From CAAGNP01 sp045603545 (GTDB lineage Bacteria > Bacteroidota > Bacteroidia > Bacteroidales > UBA932), in contig JAZUMG010000047.1 of the NCBI GenBank assembly GCA_045603545.1, positions 1-23,219 on the forward strand: a stretch of 23,219 bases of DNA. The letters are read 5' to 3'. The notes beneath the pieces are model-generated. The model had not been told where the DNA came from and ran no database searches. It saw only the letters and a list, made by a program, of their open reading frames with translations. This document shows positions 15,362 to 23,141 of this stretch, piece by piece. The position numbers and the translations under genes are program-made. Within the stretch, counting starts at the first letter, position 1. Each line of letters begins with the position of its first letter.

Positions 15362-16669
15362 ATGAAACAGGACATGATTGTCATCCTTGACTTAGGAAGT
15401 CACGAGAACACCACTGTCGCAAGAGCCATCAGAGCTCTCGGTGTTTACAGCGAAATTTATCCACACGACATCACCCTTTCCGAGCTTCAAGCTCTTCCAA
15501 ACGTGAAAGGTATCATCATCAATGGTGGACCAAACAACGTTATCGACGGTGTCAGCATCGATGTAAATCACGACATCTACAGCGCCGGGTACCCAATTAT
15601 TTCAGCCGGACACGACAAGGCTCTATGCGAAGTGAAACTTCCTCAGTTCACTAACGACGAAGAGGCGATCAAAAGTGCTGTAAAATCTTTCGTATTCGAT
15701 GTATGCAAGGCTGAAGCCAACTGGAATATGACCAACTTCGTAAATGACCAGATAGAACTGGTTAAAAAGCAGGTTGGAGACAAAAAAGTTCTTCTCGCCC
15801 TTTCGGGTGGTGTAGACAGCTCTGTAGTGGCAGCACTTCTGCTAAAGGCTATAGGAAATAACCTTGTATGTGTACACGTAAATCACGGTCTGATGCGTAA
15901 AGGTGAGTCTGAAAACGTTATAGAAGTCTTCAGAAACCAGCTGAATGCAAACCTTATATATGTAGATGCCACAGACAGATTCCTCGGCAAGCTTGAAGGT
16001 GTAGGGGATCCTGAGCAGAAGAGAAAGATCATCGGTGGAGAGTTCATCCGTGTATTTGAAGAGGAGGCCCGCAAACTTGACGGCATCGAGTTCCTCGGAC
16101 AGGGCACTATATACCCTGACATCGTAGAATCAGGTACCAAGACCGCCAAAATGGTCAAATCTCACCACAATGTAGGTGGTCTTCCTGAAGATCTCCAGTT
16201 TGAACTTGTAGAGCCACTCAAATATCTTTTCAAAGATGAAGTGCGTGCTTGTGGTGTAGAGCTTGGTCTACCTTACGAGATGGTATACCGCCAGCCATTC
16301 CCAGGACCGGGACTTGGCGTACGCTGTCTGGGTGCCATCACACGTGACCGTCTTGAGGCTGTACGCGAATCAGATGCTATACTTCGTGAAGAGTTTGCAA
16401 AAGCCGGCCTCGATAAAAAAGTATGGCAATATTTCACATTGGTTCCCGACTTCAAGTCTGTAGGTGTCCGTGACAATGCACGTTCATACGACTGGCCTGT
16501 CATCATCCGCGCCGTAAACACCATCGACGCCATGACAGCGTCTATCGAGCATATCGACTGGGCTATCCTCGATAAGATTACAGTCCGCATCCTTAACGAA
16601 GTGAAGAATGTAAACCGTGTATGCTACGACATGTCACCAAAACCATCCGCTACTATTGAGTGGGAATAA
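15362..16669 (+). CDS. guaA: GMP synthase with intact ATP-pyrophosphatase but degenerate, truncated glutaminase domain
   Basis: The C-terminal two thirds is a standard GMP synthase (XMP + ATP + amine donor to GMP). It has the PP-loop LSGGVDSS (147-154), GQGTIYPD, KSHHNVGG, the PFPGPGLGVR segment and the family C terminus KPSATIEWE. The N terminus begins like a class I glutaminase domain (VILDLGS, GIIINGGPNNV) but then departs. The segment matching the nucleophile elbow GVCYGMQ reads SAGHDKA, so the catalytic Cys is replaced (Gly83 by alignment). About 85 residues are missing before the PP-loop, including the part holding the catalytic His-Glu. Total is 435 residues against about 510-525 for the usual enzyme. 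It cannot hydrolyse glutamine itself; it may use free ammonia or a separate glutaminase subunit, as in two-subunit archaeal enzymes. There is no frameshift. Confidence 0.93.
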   Translation: MKQDMIVILDLGSHENTTVARAIRALGVYSEIYPHDITLSELQALPNVKGIIINGGPNNVIDGVSIDVNHDIYSAGYPIISAGHDKALCEVKLPQFTNDEEAIKSAVKSFVFDVCKAEANWNMTNFVNDQIELVKKQVGDKKVLLALSGGVDSSVVAALLLKAIGNNLVCVHVNHGLMRKGESENVIEVFRNQLNANLIYVDATDRFLGKLEGVGDPEQKRKIIGGEFIRVFEEEARKLDGIEFLGQGTIYPDIVESGTKTAKMVKSHHNVGGLPEDLQFELVEPLKYLFKDEVRACGVELGLPYEMVYRQPFPGPGLGVRCLGAITRDRLEAVRESDAILREEFAKAGLDKKVWQYFTLVPDFKSVGVRDNARSYDWPVIIRAVNTIDAMTASIEHIDWAILDKITVRILNEVKNVNRVCYDMSPKPSATIEWE

Positions 16670-16671
16670 TA

Positions 16672-16792
16672 TAAAATTGTCTAAAAGGGTAATTTCTGCG
16701 TTACGCTCGTGTTCTAAATCCTCACATACAGAAGTATGCTCCGGTTTATAACACTTTGCAAGCCTTGAAATTCCTCCTTTTATACAATTTTA
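16672..16792. repeat. 121-base imperfect palindrome downstream of guaA
   Basis: Arms pair from the outside in: TAAAATTGT (16672-16680) with ACAATTTTA (16784-16792), TAAAAGG (16682-16688) with CCTTTTA (16776-16782), AATTTC (16691-16696) with GAAATT (16767-16772), GTGTT (16709-16713) with AACAC (16750-16754), TAAA (16715-16718) with TTTA (16745-16748), and CATAC (16725-16729) with GTATG (16734-16738) around loop AGAA. The element begins 2 bases after the guaA stop and contains no open frame of note. It looks like a REP-like or non-autonomous palindromic element; its copy number cannot be judged here. Confidence 0.8.
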
Positions 16793-16806
16793 CCGACATT
16801 TAATGA

Positions 16807-16837
16807 TAAAAAGAAGAGGCCTCGCGGCCTCTTTTTT
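16807..16837. terminator. Bidirectional intrinsic terminator between guaA and the chromate-transporter operon
   Basis: AAGAGGCC (16814-16821) pairs with GGCCTCTT (16826-16833) around loop TCGC. An A-run lies on the left and a T-run on the right. It touches the stop codon of the last minus-strand gene. Confidence 0.92.
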
Positions 16838-17384
16838 AGTATATCAGCAGTCCGACCACTGCCCCCAGACCGAGCAGTGAAAATGGTCCCAGCTTTTTAA
16901 AATAGAGTGCAACGAATGCCACTGCACATATTACAAAACTTTTCCAGTCTATAAAGTTCTCAGGGGTCGCAAGACCCAATGCAGCTGTTCCGATAAGGCC
17001 CAGCACCGCTGGTCTCAAGGCTGTCATCACCCCCTTGAAGACAGGATGCTCTTTCCATTTGTCATAGACCTTACAGAGTAGCAGGACGATTATGAATGAC
17101 GGCAGCACCACTGCAAATGTAGCAGTGAACGAACCCAGAATTCCCATCCACTCGGGTGCGCCCGACTCCACCAGCACCTCATAGCCTATATATGTGGCCG
17201 AGTTTATCCCTATAGGGCCTGGGGTCATCTGCGAGATTGCCACAATGTCTGTAAAAGTGGTATCACTTATCCATCCGTGAACAGTCACCACCTCGTTCTG
17301 GATAAGGGAAAGCATAGCATATCCGCCACCAATGGTGAACATACCTATAACAAAAAAAGTATAGAACAACTCAACGAATATCAT
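16836..17384 (-). CDS. Chromate transporter half (ChrA family, short-chain), second of pair
   Basis: The 182-residue membrane protein has the CHR signature FFVIGMFTIGGGYAMLSLIQNEVV followed by MTPGPIGINSATYIGY and several hydrophobic helices. It is one half of the two-gene short-chain CHR type, whose paired halves together equal a full-length ChrA. Family members export chromate or related anions; the physiological substrate in gut-type anaerobes is unproven. Its ATG lies 14 bases inside the end of the upstream half, so the two are translationally coupled. Confidence 0.92.
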   Translation of the reverse strand: MIFVELFYTFFVIGMFTIGGGYAMLSLIQNEVVTVHGWISDTTFTDIVAISQMTPGPIGINSATYIGYEVLVESGAPEWMGILGSFTATFAVVLPSFIIVLLLCKVYDKWKEHPVFKGVMTALRPAVLGLIGTAALGLATPENFIDWKSFVICAVAFVALYFKKLGPFSLLGLGAVVGLLIY

Positions 17385-17922
17385 GATGCTTTCTGTTATT
17401 GTACCAGCTTATAAAAATGGCCATCGAAATGACACATATCAATATATAGATAGGAGAAACCTTCAGGAAGCATACCAGCGTCATCGATGAGATCACTATC
17501 ACCCACGACCACCAGCGCATCTTGGTCGCCTTAATCATATCTATCATAGGCATACCGATAAGTGCCACCACCACAGGGCGGATCCCTTTGAAAGCCTTTA
17601 TAACATAAGGATTATCCTTAAAACTGGTAAAGAACATTGCTACCATAAGGATAATGAGAAACGGCGGAAGACAACTCGCAACAGTAGCGACCACACTCCC
17701 CTTTGTTCCACGAAGCCTATGCCCTGTAAGGATGGAGATATTGACTGCAAAAAGGCCTGGTGCTGTCTGTGCCAGAGTGATTATATCCACAAAATCCTCA
17801 TCATTGAGCCATTTGCGCTCTACCAGTTCACTCTTTATGGCAGCAATCATCGGGATACCCCCACCTATTGTGAAAGCACCTATCTTCGCAAACACCCAAA
17901 ATATCTGCCAGAGGCTGACCAT
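17371..17922 (-). CDS. Chromate transporter half (ChrA family, short-chain), first of pair
   Basis: The 183-residue membrane protein has the same fold as its partner, with FAKIGAFTIGGGIPMIAAIKSELV near the N terminus and TAPGLFAVNISILTGHRLRG in the middle. Paired halves usually insert with opposite topology and form a heterodimer. It starts 15 bases after the stop of the D-2-hydroxyacid dehydrogenase gene, so all three genes form one operon from the promoter at 18893-18900. Confidence 0.92.
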   Translation of the reverse strand: MVSLWQIFWVFAKIGAFTIGGGIPMIAAIKSELVERKWLNDEDFVDIITLAQTAPGLFAVNISILTGHRLRGTKGSVVATVASCLPPFLIILMVAMFFTSFKDNPYVIKAFKGIRPVVVALIGMPMIDMIKATKMRWWSWVIVISSMTLVCFLKVSPIYILICVISMAIFISWYNNRKHHDIR

Positions 17923-17937
17923 TCTGTCTTATTAACC

Positions 17938-18861
17938 TTAATAAATATTGTTAGCCAATTTCTCGATAAGAAGTTTTCTTGCCTCTTTGCTTGCCCAGGC
18001 AATGTGGGGGCTGAGGATAAGTTTACCGGGATCCTTAAGATCTGCAATATAGCAGTGCTCCATCGCAATAGGCTCCTTCTCAAACACATCGAGGGCTGCA
18101 CCGGCGATCACACCATCATTCAAAGCCTGGACAAGCTCTTTCTCATTGACAATACCACCCCTTCCCATATTCACCAGATAGGCCTCACGTTTCATAAGCT
18201 TCATCTTTTCATATGTAATGAGGTTAGCAGTCACTTTATTCAGTGGTGCATGGATGGAGACTATATCACTCACTGCCAAAAGTTCATCAAGTGGAAGTGA
18301 CGGATAATCTGTGCAGTGTGAAGTTCCGGAAGTGGAGTAATATACCACCTTCATGCCGAAGACACTAGCTATCTCGGCCACTCTCCTTCCGATATTGCCC
18401 ATAGCAATGATACCGAGGGTTTTGCCCTTAAGTTCAAAGAATGGGTTTGATACATCAGTAAACAGTCCCTGGCGTGTATACTCTCCACCTTTTATGAAAT
18501 TGTCAAAATAGAGACCGTGCCCCACAAGGTTAAGGATGTGCATAAATGTCACCTGAGATACAGTCTCAGTAGAGTACCCTGCCACATTTCTCACAGGAAC
18601 ACCTTTTGACTCGGCATATTCCACATCCACATTGTTGGTGCCGGTAGCTGCAACACATACAAGCTTAAGTGATGGGGATTTGTCGATATGCTCTTTGCGG
18701 ATCTGCACCTTATTGGTGATAACCACATCATAACCAGCTATCCTCTCATCCACCAACTCTTGTGGTGTCCTGGGATATACAGTAAGTTCACCTTTGGCCT
18801 CGATCGGGGCAAGAGATATATCATTGCCGATGGTATCGGCATCCAAGAATACAATTTTCAT
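17938..18861 (-). CDS. NAD-dependent D-2-hydroxyacid dehydrogenase (glycerate/hydroxypyruvate reductase type)
   Basis: The 307-residue enzyme belongs to the family that reduces 2-keto acids such as hydroxypyruvate to D-hydroxy acids. It has the catalytic trio Arg234 (NMGRGG), Glu263 (DVFEKEP) and His286 (LSPHIAWAS), plus the substrate-loop AATGTNNVD. The dinucleotide motif reads AMGNIG (153-158), so the first Gly of GxGxxG is Ala. The protein ends at LANNIY, roughly ten residues shorter than typical relatives, so the last helix is clipped. It leads the operon with the chromate-transporter halves. The substrate (glycerate, lactate or another acid) cannot be read from the sequence. Confidence 0.88.
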   Translation of the reverse strand: MKIVFLDADTIGNDISLAPIEAKGELTVYPRTPQELVDERIAGYDVVITNKVQIRKEHIDKSPSLKLVCVAATGTNNVDVEYAESKGVPVRNVAGYSTETVSQVTFMHILNLVGHGLYFDNFIKGGEYTRQGLFTDVSNPFFELKGKTLGIIAMGNIGRRVAEIASVFGMKVVYYSTSGTSHCTDYPSLPLDELLAVSDIVSIHAPLNKVTANLITYEKMKLMKREAYLVNMGRGGIVNEKELVQALNDGVIAGAALDVFEKEPIAMEHCYIADLKDPGKLILSPHIAWASKEARKLLIEKLANNIY

Positions 18862-18892
18862 AATTTATCCTCTGTTTCTAAATTTTAGTGCA

Positions 18893-18900
18893 CAAATGTA
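18893..18900 (-). promoter_or_regulatory. -7 box for the dehydrogenase-chromate transporter operon
   Basis: The minus strand reads TACATTTG, an exact TAnnTTTG match, 31 bases upstream of the ATG at 18861. It is divergent from the carboxypeptidase operon. Confidence 0.65.
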
Positions 18901-18912
18901 ACAAGAAATCAC

Positions 18913-18920
18913 TACTTTTA
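18913..18920 (+). promoter_or_regulatory. Near-consensus -7 box for the carboxypeptidase operon
   Basis: TACTTTTA has one mismatch from TAnnTTTG and ends 17 bases before the ATG at 18938. It is the only candidate in the short divergent gap. Confidence 0.45.
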
Positions 18921-18937
18921 GCATCATAAAAACATTA

Positions 18938-20764
18938 ATGACACAAATACCGTTTATGAAAGCTCCCGGTCCATTCAAATTTGCAGCTCTAGCCCTTACC
19001 ATTATCGTTACCCTGCTGCACTCCACTTCCGTCACTGGAGGCGATAACCCTTCACTCAGGAAAAAGTTCCTTACATACAGCGAAGAGACAAACTTTGCCA
19101 AGACCCCAAAATTCGAACAGACAAGGGAATTTTTCCACAGATTGGAAGAGCACTCCCCTATGGTACACAACACCTCGTTCGGCACCAGCCCGATGGGGCG
19201 CGAACTTTCTCTTGTGATTGTGGACAAGGATGGCCTCACCACACCCGAAGAGATTCGAGCCAAAGGGAGAGTCATTGTCCTTATTGAGTCCTGCATCCAC
19301 TCAGGTGAGCCAGACGGAAAGGATGCTTCGATGATTTTCATCAGGGATATGGTAGTACACAAGAAGAACATTGACATACTTGACAATGTTAGTTTCCTTT
19401 TTATCCCAATCTTCAATGTGGACGGACACGAAAACTTCACAGCTCTCAACAGAATCAACCAGAACGGGCCCGATGAACTTGGCACCAGAAATACAGCACA
19501 CCAGCTCAACCTCAACAGGGACTTTCTGAAGGGGGATGCCCCCGAGATGAGGGCCTGGCTCAGACTCTATAATCGCTGGTTGCCCGAACTGTTTATAGAT
19601 GTACACGTCACCAATGGCGCAGATTTCCAATATGTAATGACCTATGCCATAGACAATCAGACAAATAATATGGAGCCAGGCATCACCCGATGGAGCTCTG
19701 AGATATACGAAAAGGAGTTATGCAGAAAGATGGAAAAATCTGGTTTTCCTATATTCCTATACGGCAGCTTTAAAAAATACAACGCCCCGGAATCGGGATT
19801 TGTAGCAGACACTTTTGATCCACGCTATTCTCAGGGGTACGCCGCTGCCCATAACCGTTTGGGTCTTTTAATTGAAAATCACATCTACAAACCTTACAGA
19901 CAGAGGGTGGAAGCCACTGTAGAGGCATTCATAGCATCGGCCAGAATCCTCTCAGAAAACAAGGAGAGCCTGCAGGAGACATTGCGTCAGGCAGACATTT
20001 ACACCTCCTCCCCCGCTTCACGTCAGGAGCCATTCGGATTCCAATACAAAGCATCATATTCAGACTCCATTATGGTTGACTACCTCTCTTGGGGACGTGA
20101 CACCACCATAAGCGACCTCAGTGGAGGAGAATGGGTCACCCACGACTACTCCGACCCCATCACCCTTAAAATACCTGTATTTACAAAGTACGAACCGACA
20201 TTCTCCATAAAGATTCCCGAGGCATATATTCTTATGCCCCAATACACCAATGTCATTGAACTTCTCGATTTGCACGGAGTCCAATACGAAAGGCTCACTG
20301 AAGCAGCCGAAGTGGAGGTGGAAACCTACAGATACACAGGTGGTACATTTTCCAAAAGACAAAGCGAAGGGAGGGTCCCTGTAGCAGCAGAATTCACCAC
20401 ACAGACAGAAACGCTGGAATACCCTGCAGGGAGCATATACATAGATATGGACCAGCCGGCTGCCAAAATCGCAATGTGGCTCCTTGAACCTGCAGCACCC
20501 GGTTCACTCACCTATTGGGGATTCTTCAATGTCCACGTCCAGTCCACCAACGAATTCTGGATCAGGCCCCAATATATGGAGGTAAAAGGGAGAGAGATGC
20601 TGGCCAATGATCCGGAATTGAGGGCCCGCTTTGAACAGAAAAAGAAGGACGACCCCACATTTGCAAACGACCCACAGGCTATCCTGATGTATTTTTACGA
20701 TATTGTCAGAAAAAGATCACACCAAAACAACGAATTGCACCCTGTATGGAGGGTAATGAAATAA
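18938..20764 (+). CDS. Secreted M14-family zinc carboxypeptidase
   Basis: The 608-residue protein has an N-terminal hydrophobic segment (about 12-30) that should export it. It also has the M14 metallocarboxypeptidase core: zinc ligands His121 and Glu124 (CIHSGEPDGKD) and His223 (IDVHVTNGAD), the substrate-binding NLNRD (Asn193, Arg194) and catalytic Glu312 (LLIENH). Such enzymes remove C-terminal residues or act on bacterial peptides; a long C-terminal region (about 350-608) of unclear function follows. An alternative start is the ATG at 18956 (MKAPGPF), which would also give a good signal peptide. It is the first gene of a tight operon with the M81-like lipoprotein (10-base gap) and cutC. 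Confidence 0.9.
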   Translation: MTQIPFMKAPGPFKFAALALTIIVTLLHSTSVTGGDNPSLRKKFLTYSEETNFAKTPKFEQTREFFHRLEEHSPMVHNTSFGTSPMGRELSLVIVDKDGLTTPEEIRAKGRVIVLIESCIHSGEPDGKDASMIFIRDMVVHKKNIDILDNVSFLFIPIFNVDGHENFTALNRINQNGPDELGTRNTAHQLNLNRDFLKGDAPEMRAWLRLYNRWLPELFIDVHVTNGADFQYVMTYAIDNQTNNMEPGITRWSSEIYEKELCRKMEKSGFPIFLYGSFKKYNAPESGFVADTFDPRYSQGYAAAHNRLGLLIENHIYKPYRQRVEATVEAFIASARILSENKESLQETLRQADIYTSSPASRQEPFGFQYKASYSDSIMVDYLSWGRDTTISDLSGGEWVTHDYSDPITLKIPVFTKYEPTFSIKIPEAYILMPQYTNVIELLDLHGVQYERLTEAAEVEVETYRYTGGTFSKRQSEGRVPVAAEFTTQTETLEYPAGSIYIDMDQPAAKIAMWLLEPAAPGSLTYWGFFNVHVQSTNEFWIRPQYMEVKGREMLANDPELRARFEQKKKDDPTFANDPQAILMYFYDIVRKRSHQNNELHPVWRVMK

Positions 20765-20774
20765 GAATAACAAT

Positions 20775-22310
20775 ATGAAAAGACTCACTCTCATCATTAT
20801 CATCGGAGCAACACTCCTCTCATCCTGCGCCAAGAAGAAAATGCCCAAAGTAGCAATTGCAGGTATTAAAATAGAATCGAGCACCTTCTCCCCTGCAAGA
20901 AGCACAGAGGAGTCCTTCAATGTGGCTATAGGTGACGAGATATATGATATGATTCCATATCTTCGCGATGGCCAACCACTCCGCGACAGAGCCGAATGGG
21001 TACCTACACTGGTAGCAAGGGCCACCCCGGGTGGAGCCGTCACCCGCGAGACATACGAAAAATTTGTCAGCATAATCCTCGACTCACTCCGTGCCAACCT
21101 CCCGCTGGATGGTCTTGTATATGATATCCACGGGGCAATGAGCGTCGTGGGACTCGATGACCCGGAGGGCGATATGATCAAAAGAATCCGCGAGGTAATT
21201 GGTCCAGATGTAGTGGTTACCACCCCTATGGACCTCCACGGCAATGTATCATGGACCCTTGCAGAGAACTCCGATATGATCTCATGCTACAGGATGGCGC
21301 CCCATGAAGATGCTTGGGAGTGCAGAGAGAGGGCAGCCAGAGATCTGATTGAAAGGCTTGAAAATGGAAAGGGAAAACCCAAATATAAGGTTTGGATCCC
21401 TGTCCCCATCCTTTTGCCAGGAGAGCAGACCTCTACCAGAGTGGAGCCAGCCAAATCACTCTATGCAATGACCTACCCCGCCTCAGAGCGCCCAGGGGTG
21501 ATAGATGCCTCCATATGGATCGGCTATGCCTGGGCAGATGAGCCAAGAAACCACGCAGTAGTGATGGCCACCGGTGATAATAAGGCAAATGTAACAAAGG
21601 CTGCCGAAGATATTGCCGAGTATTTCTGGAGCGTTCGCCACCAATTTGACTTTGTCGCCCCCACCACCACCCTTGAAGAGTGCCTTGCAAATGCACTGAA
21701 GAGTACTAAAAAACCCTATTTCATCAGCGACACAGGAGACAACCCTACAGCCGGTGGTGCAGGTGATGTCACCTGGACACTCACCCAGTTGCTCCAAAGG
21801 GAGGAGTTCAGCTCGCCGAATGGCACACACCTCATCTACGCATCTATCCCGGATGCTGACTTTGTAGCCAAAGCCAAAAGTGTGGGCATTGGAGGCAGGA
21901 TTGATATGGTGGCAGGCGCAGAGGTGGACGACAGATATGCTCCACCGGTAAGACTCAAAGGTACCATTACTGCCATATACGACCATCCTACCAACTCCGA
22001 AGTAGCCGTCAGAGTGGGCAGCATAGATGTGATTGTCACCGAGGTAAGAAAAGGGTTCCATAAAGAGCATGAGTTTACCAAACTCAATCTCAATCCCCGC
22101 GAAGCAGACATAGTAATGGTAAAAATAGGCTACCTGGAGCCTGAACTCTACAATATGCAGGCTGACTGGATGATGGCACTCACCCTCGGTGGTGTGAATC
22201 AAGACCTTGCCGGACTTCCATACCAGAGGATAAACCGTCCTATGTACCCTATAGACAAGGATATGGCAGACCCTGACCTCACCGCCAGAATGGTACCATT
22301 TGTCAAATAG
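20775..22310 (+). CDS. Lipoprotein of the M81 family (MlrC-like metallopeptidase)
   Basis: The 511-residue protein has a lipoprotein signal peptide ending LLSSC (Cys18). The body matches the MlrC (microcystinase C) family: an ESSTFSP segment near the N terminus, YDIHGAMS (His119), MDLHGN (His155) and SDTGDNPTAGGAGD in the C-terminal domain. MlrC in Sphingomonas degrades a linear tetrapeptide from microcystin; most relatives have unknown substrates. The N-terminal motif reads IESSTF where HExNTF is common, so one conserved His appears absent. The lipid anchor is notable, since many MlrC relatives are cytoplasmic. It sits between the M14 carboxypeptidase and cutC (gaps of 10 and 12 bases), suggesting stepwise breakdown of a particular peptide or conjugate. 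Confidence 0.88.
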   Translation: MKRLTLIIIIGATLLSSCAKKKMPKVAIAGIKIESSTFSPARSTEESFNVAIGDEIYDMIPYLRDGQPLRDRAEWVPTLVARATPGGAVTRETYEKFVSIILDSLRANLPLDGLVYDIHGAMSVVGLDDPEGDMIKRIREVIGPDVVVTTPMDLHGNVSWTLAENSDMISCYRMAPHEDAWECRERAARDLIERLENGKGKPKYKVWIPVPILLPGEQTSTRVEPAKSLYAMTYPASERPGVIDASIWIGYAWADEPRNHAVVMATGDNKANVTKAAEDIAEYFWSVRHQFDFVAPTTTLEECLANALKSTKKPYFISDTGDNPTAGGAGDVTWTLTQLLQREEFSSPNGTHLIYASIPDADFVAKAKSVGIGGRIDMVAGAEVDDRYAPPVRLKGTITAIYDHPTNSEVAVRVGSIDVIVTEVRKGFHKEHEFTKLNLNPREADIVMVKIGYLEPELYNMQADWMMALTLGGVNQDLAGLPYQRINRPMYPIDKDMADPDLTARMVPFVK

Positions 22311-22322
22311 ATAGAGATACAT

Positions 22323-23141
22323 ATGGAGACAAAACTTAAATTTGAGATATGCAGTGGTTCACTGCAGAGTGCACTCAATGCTCAAGAGGCCGGTGCCCAT
22401 AGAGTGGAACTCTGCTCAGCACTCTCACTCGGCGGTCTCACCCCATCATACGCCACCATAGAGATGGCCCGCAAAATGCTTGATATTGACATCAATGTAC
22501 TCATTCGCCCAAGACAGGGTGATTTCCTCTACGACTCGGATGAGGTAGCTGTAATGATCAGGGACATCCGGGCCTGCGCATCACTTGGTGTACAGGGAGT
22601 AGTTATAGGGGCACTTGATCCACTAGGCAATGTCGATATGGACTGCTGCCGTGCACTTGTTGCCACTGCCAGAAATTATGGACTTTCTGTAACATTCCAC
22701 AGGGCAATAGACAGGGCCTACGACATATTTACAGCACTTGATGACGCCATTGCTCTTGGTGTGGACAGAATCCTCACATCCGGAGGCCATCCCTCTGCCT
22801 ACGAAGGGATGGATACCATTGCCCAGATGAACAGAATGGCTGCCGGCAGGACTATAATAATGCCGGGAGCAGGTGTCAACCCTTCCAATATAAAAGAGAT
22901 AATCACGACTACTGGTGTATCCGAAATCCACTTCTCCGGCTCAGTAACCTACGACTCCCCTATGCTCTACCGCGGCGGAGTCACCGAAGAATACACACGG
23001 ACAGAAAGTTCTGTGAATAAAATAAAGGAAACTATTGGGGCTGTTGCGGAGCAACTGGGGGGGGTTGAAGGTGCCAAAAGGGCACAAAAAAAGGAGTTCT
23101 TTCGAACTCTGTCTCCCAGCGTCCGAAGGACCGCCACGTAG
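22323..23141 (+). CDS. cutC: CutC family protein with a C-terminal tail encoded by a tandem repeat
   Basis: Residues 1 to about 238 form the CutC TIM-barrel family: FEICSGS, GAHRVELCSALSLGGLTPS (24-42), VLIRPRQGDFLY, VTFHRAID, RILTSGG and PGAGVNPSNI, then EIHFSGS. CutC was named for copper tolerance in E. coli, but its enzymatic role is unsettled. Residues 239-272 are encoded by the first copy of the hairpin-rich repeat starting at 23037, and the TAG stop lies inside one of its hairpins (23139-23141). A G8 tract at 23057-23064 lies within the coding sequence. The normal protein would end close to KIKETI, so the tail is probably acquired and not functional. It is the last gene of the carboxypeptidase operon. 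Confidence 0.9.
   Translation: METKLKFEICSGSLQSALNAQEAGAHRVELCSALSLGGLTPSYATIEMARKMLDIDINVLIRPRQGDFLYDSDEVAVMIRDIRACASLGVQGVVIGALDPLGNVDMDCCRALVATARNYGLSVTFHRAIDRAYDIFTALDDAIALGVDRILTSGGHPSAYEGMDTIAQMNRMAAGRTIIMPGAGVNPSNIKEIITTTGVSEIHFSGSVTYDSPMLYRGGVTEEYTRTESSVNKIKETIGAVAEQLGGVEGAKRAQKKEFFRTLSPSVRRTAT

Noticed and set aside
15362..15700. Frameshift or pseudogene explanation for the short guaA N terminus
   Set aside because: The whole 435-codon frame is open and reads smoothly from the truncated domain into the PP-loop domain, with a proper promoter and start. This fits a stable domain loss better than recent decay.
21483..22322. 279-codon minus-strand open frame opposite the M81 gene
   Set aside because: It mirrors a clear M81-family gene, and its product is compositionally odd with no recognisable motif.
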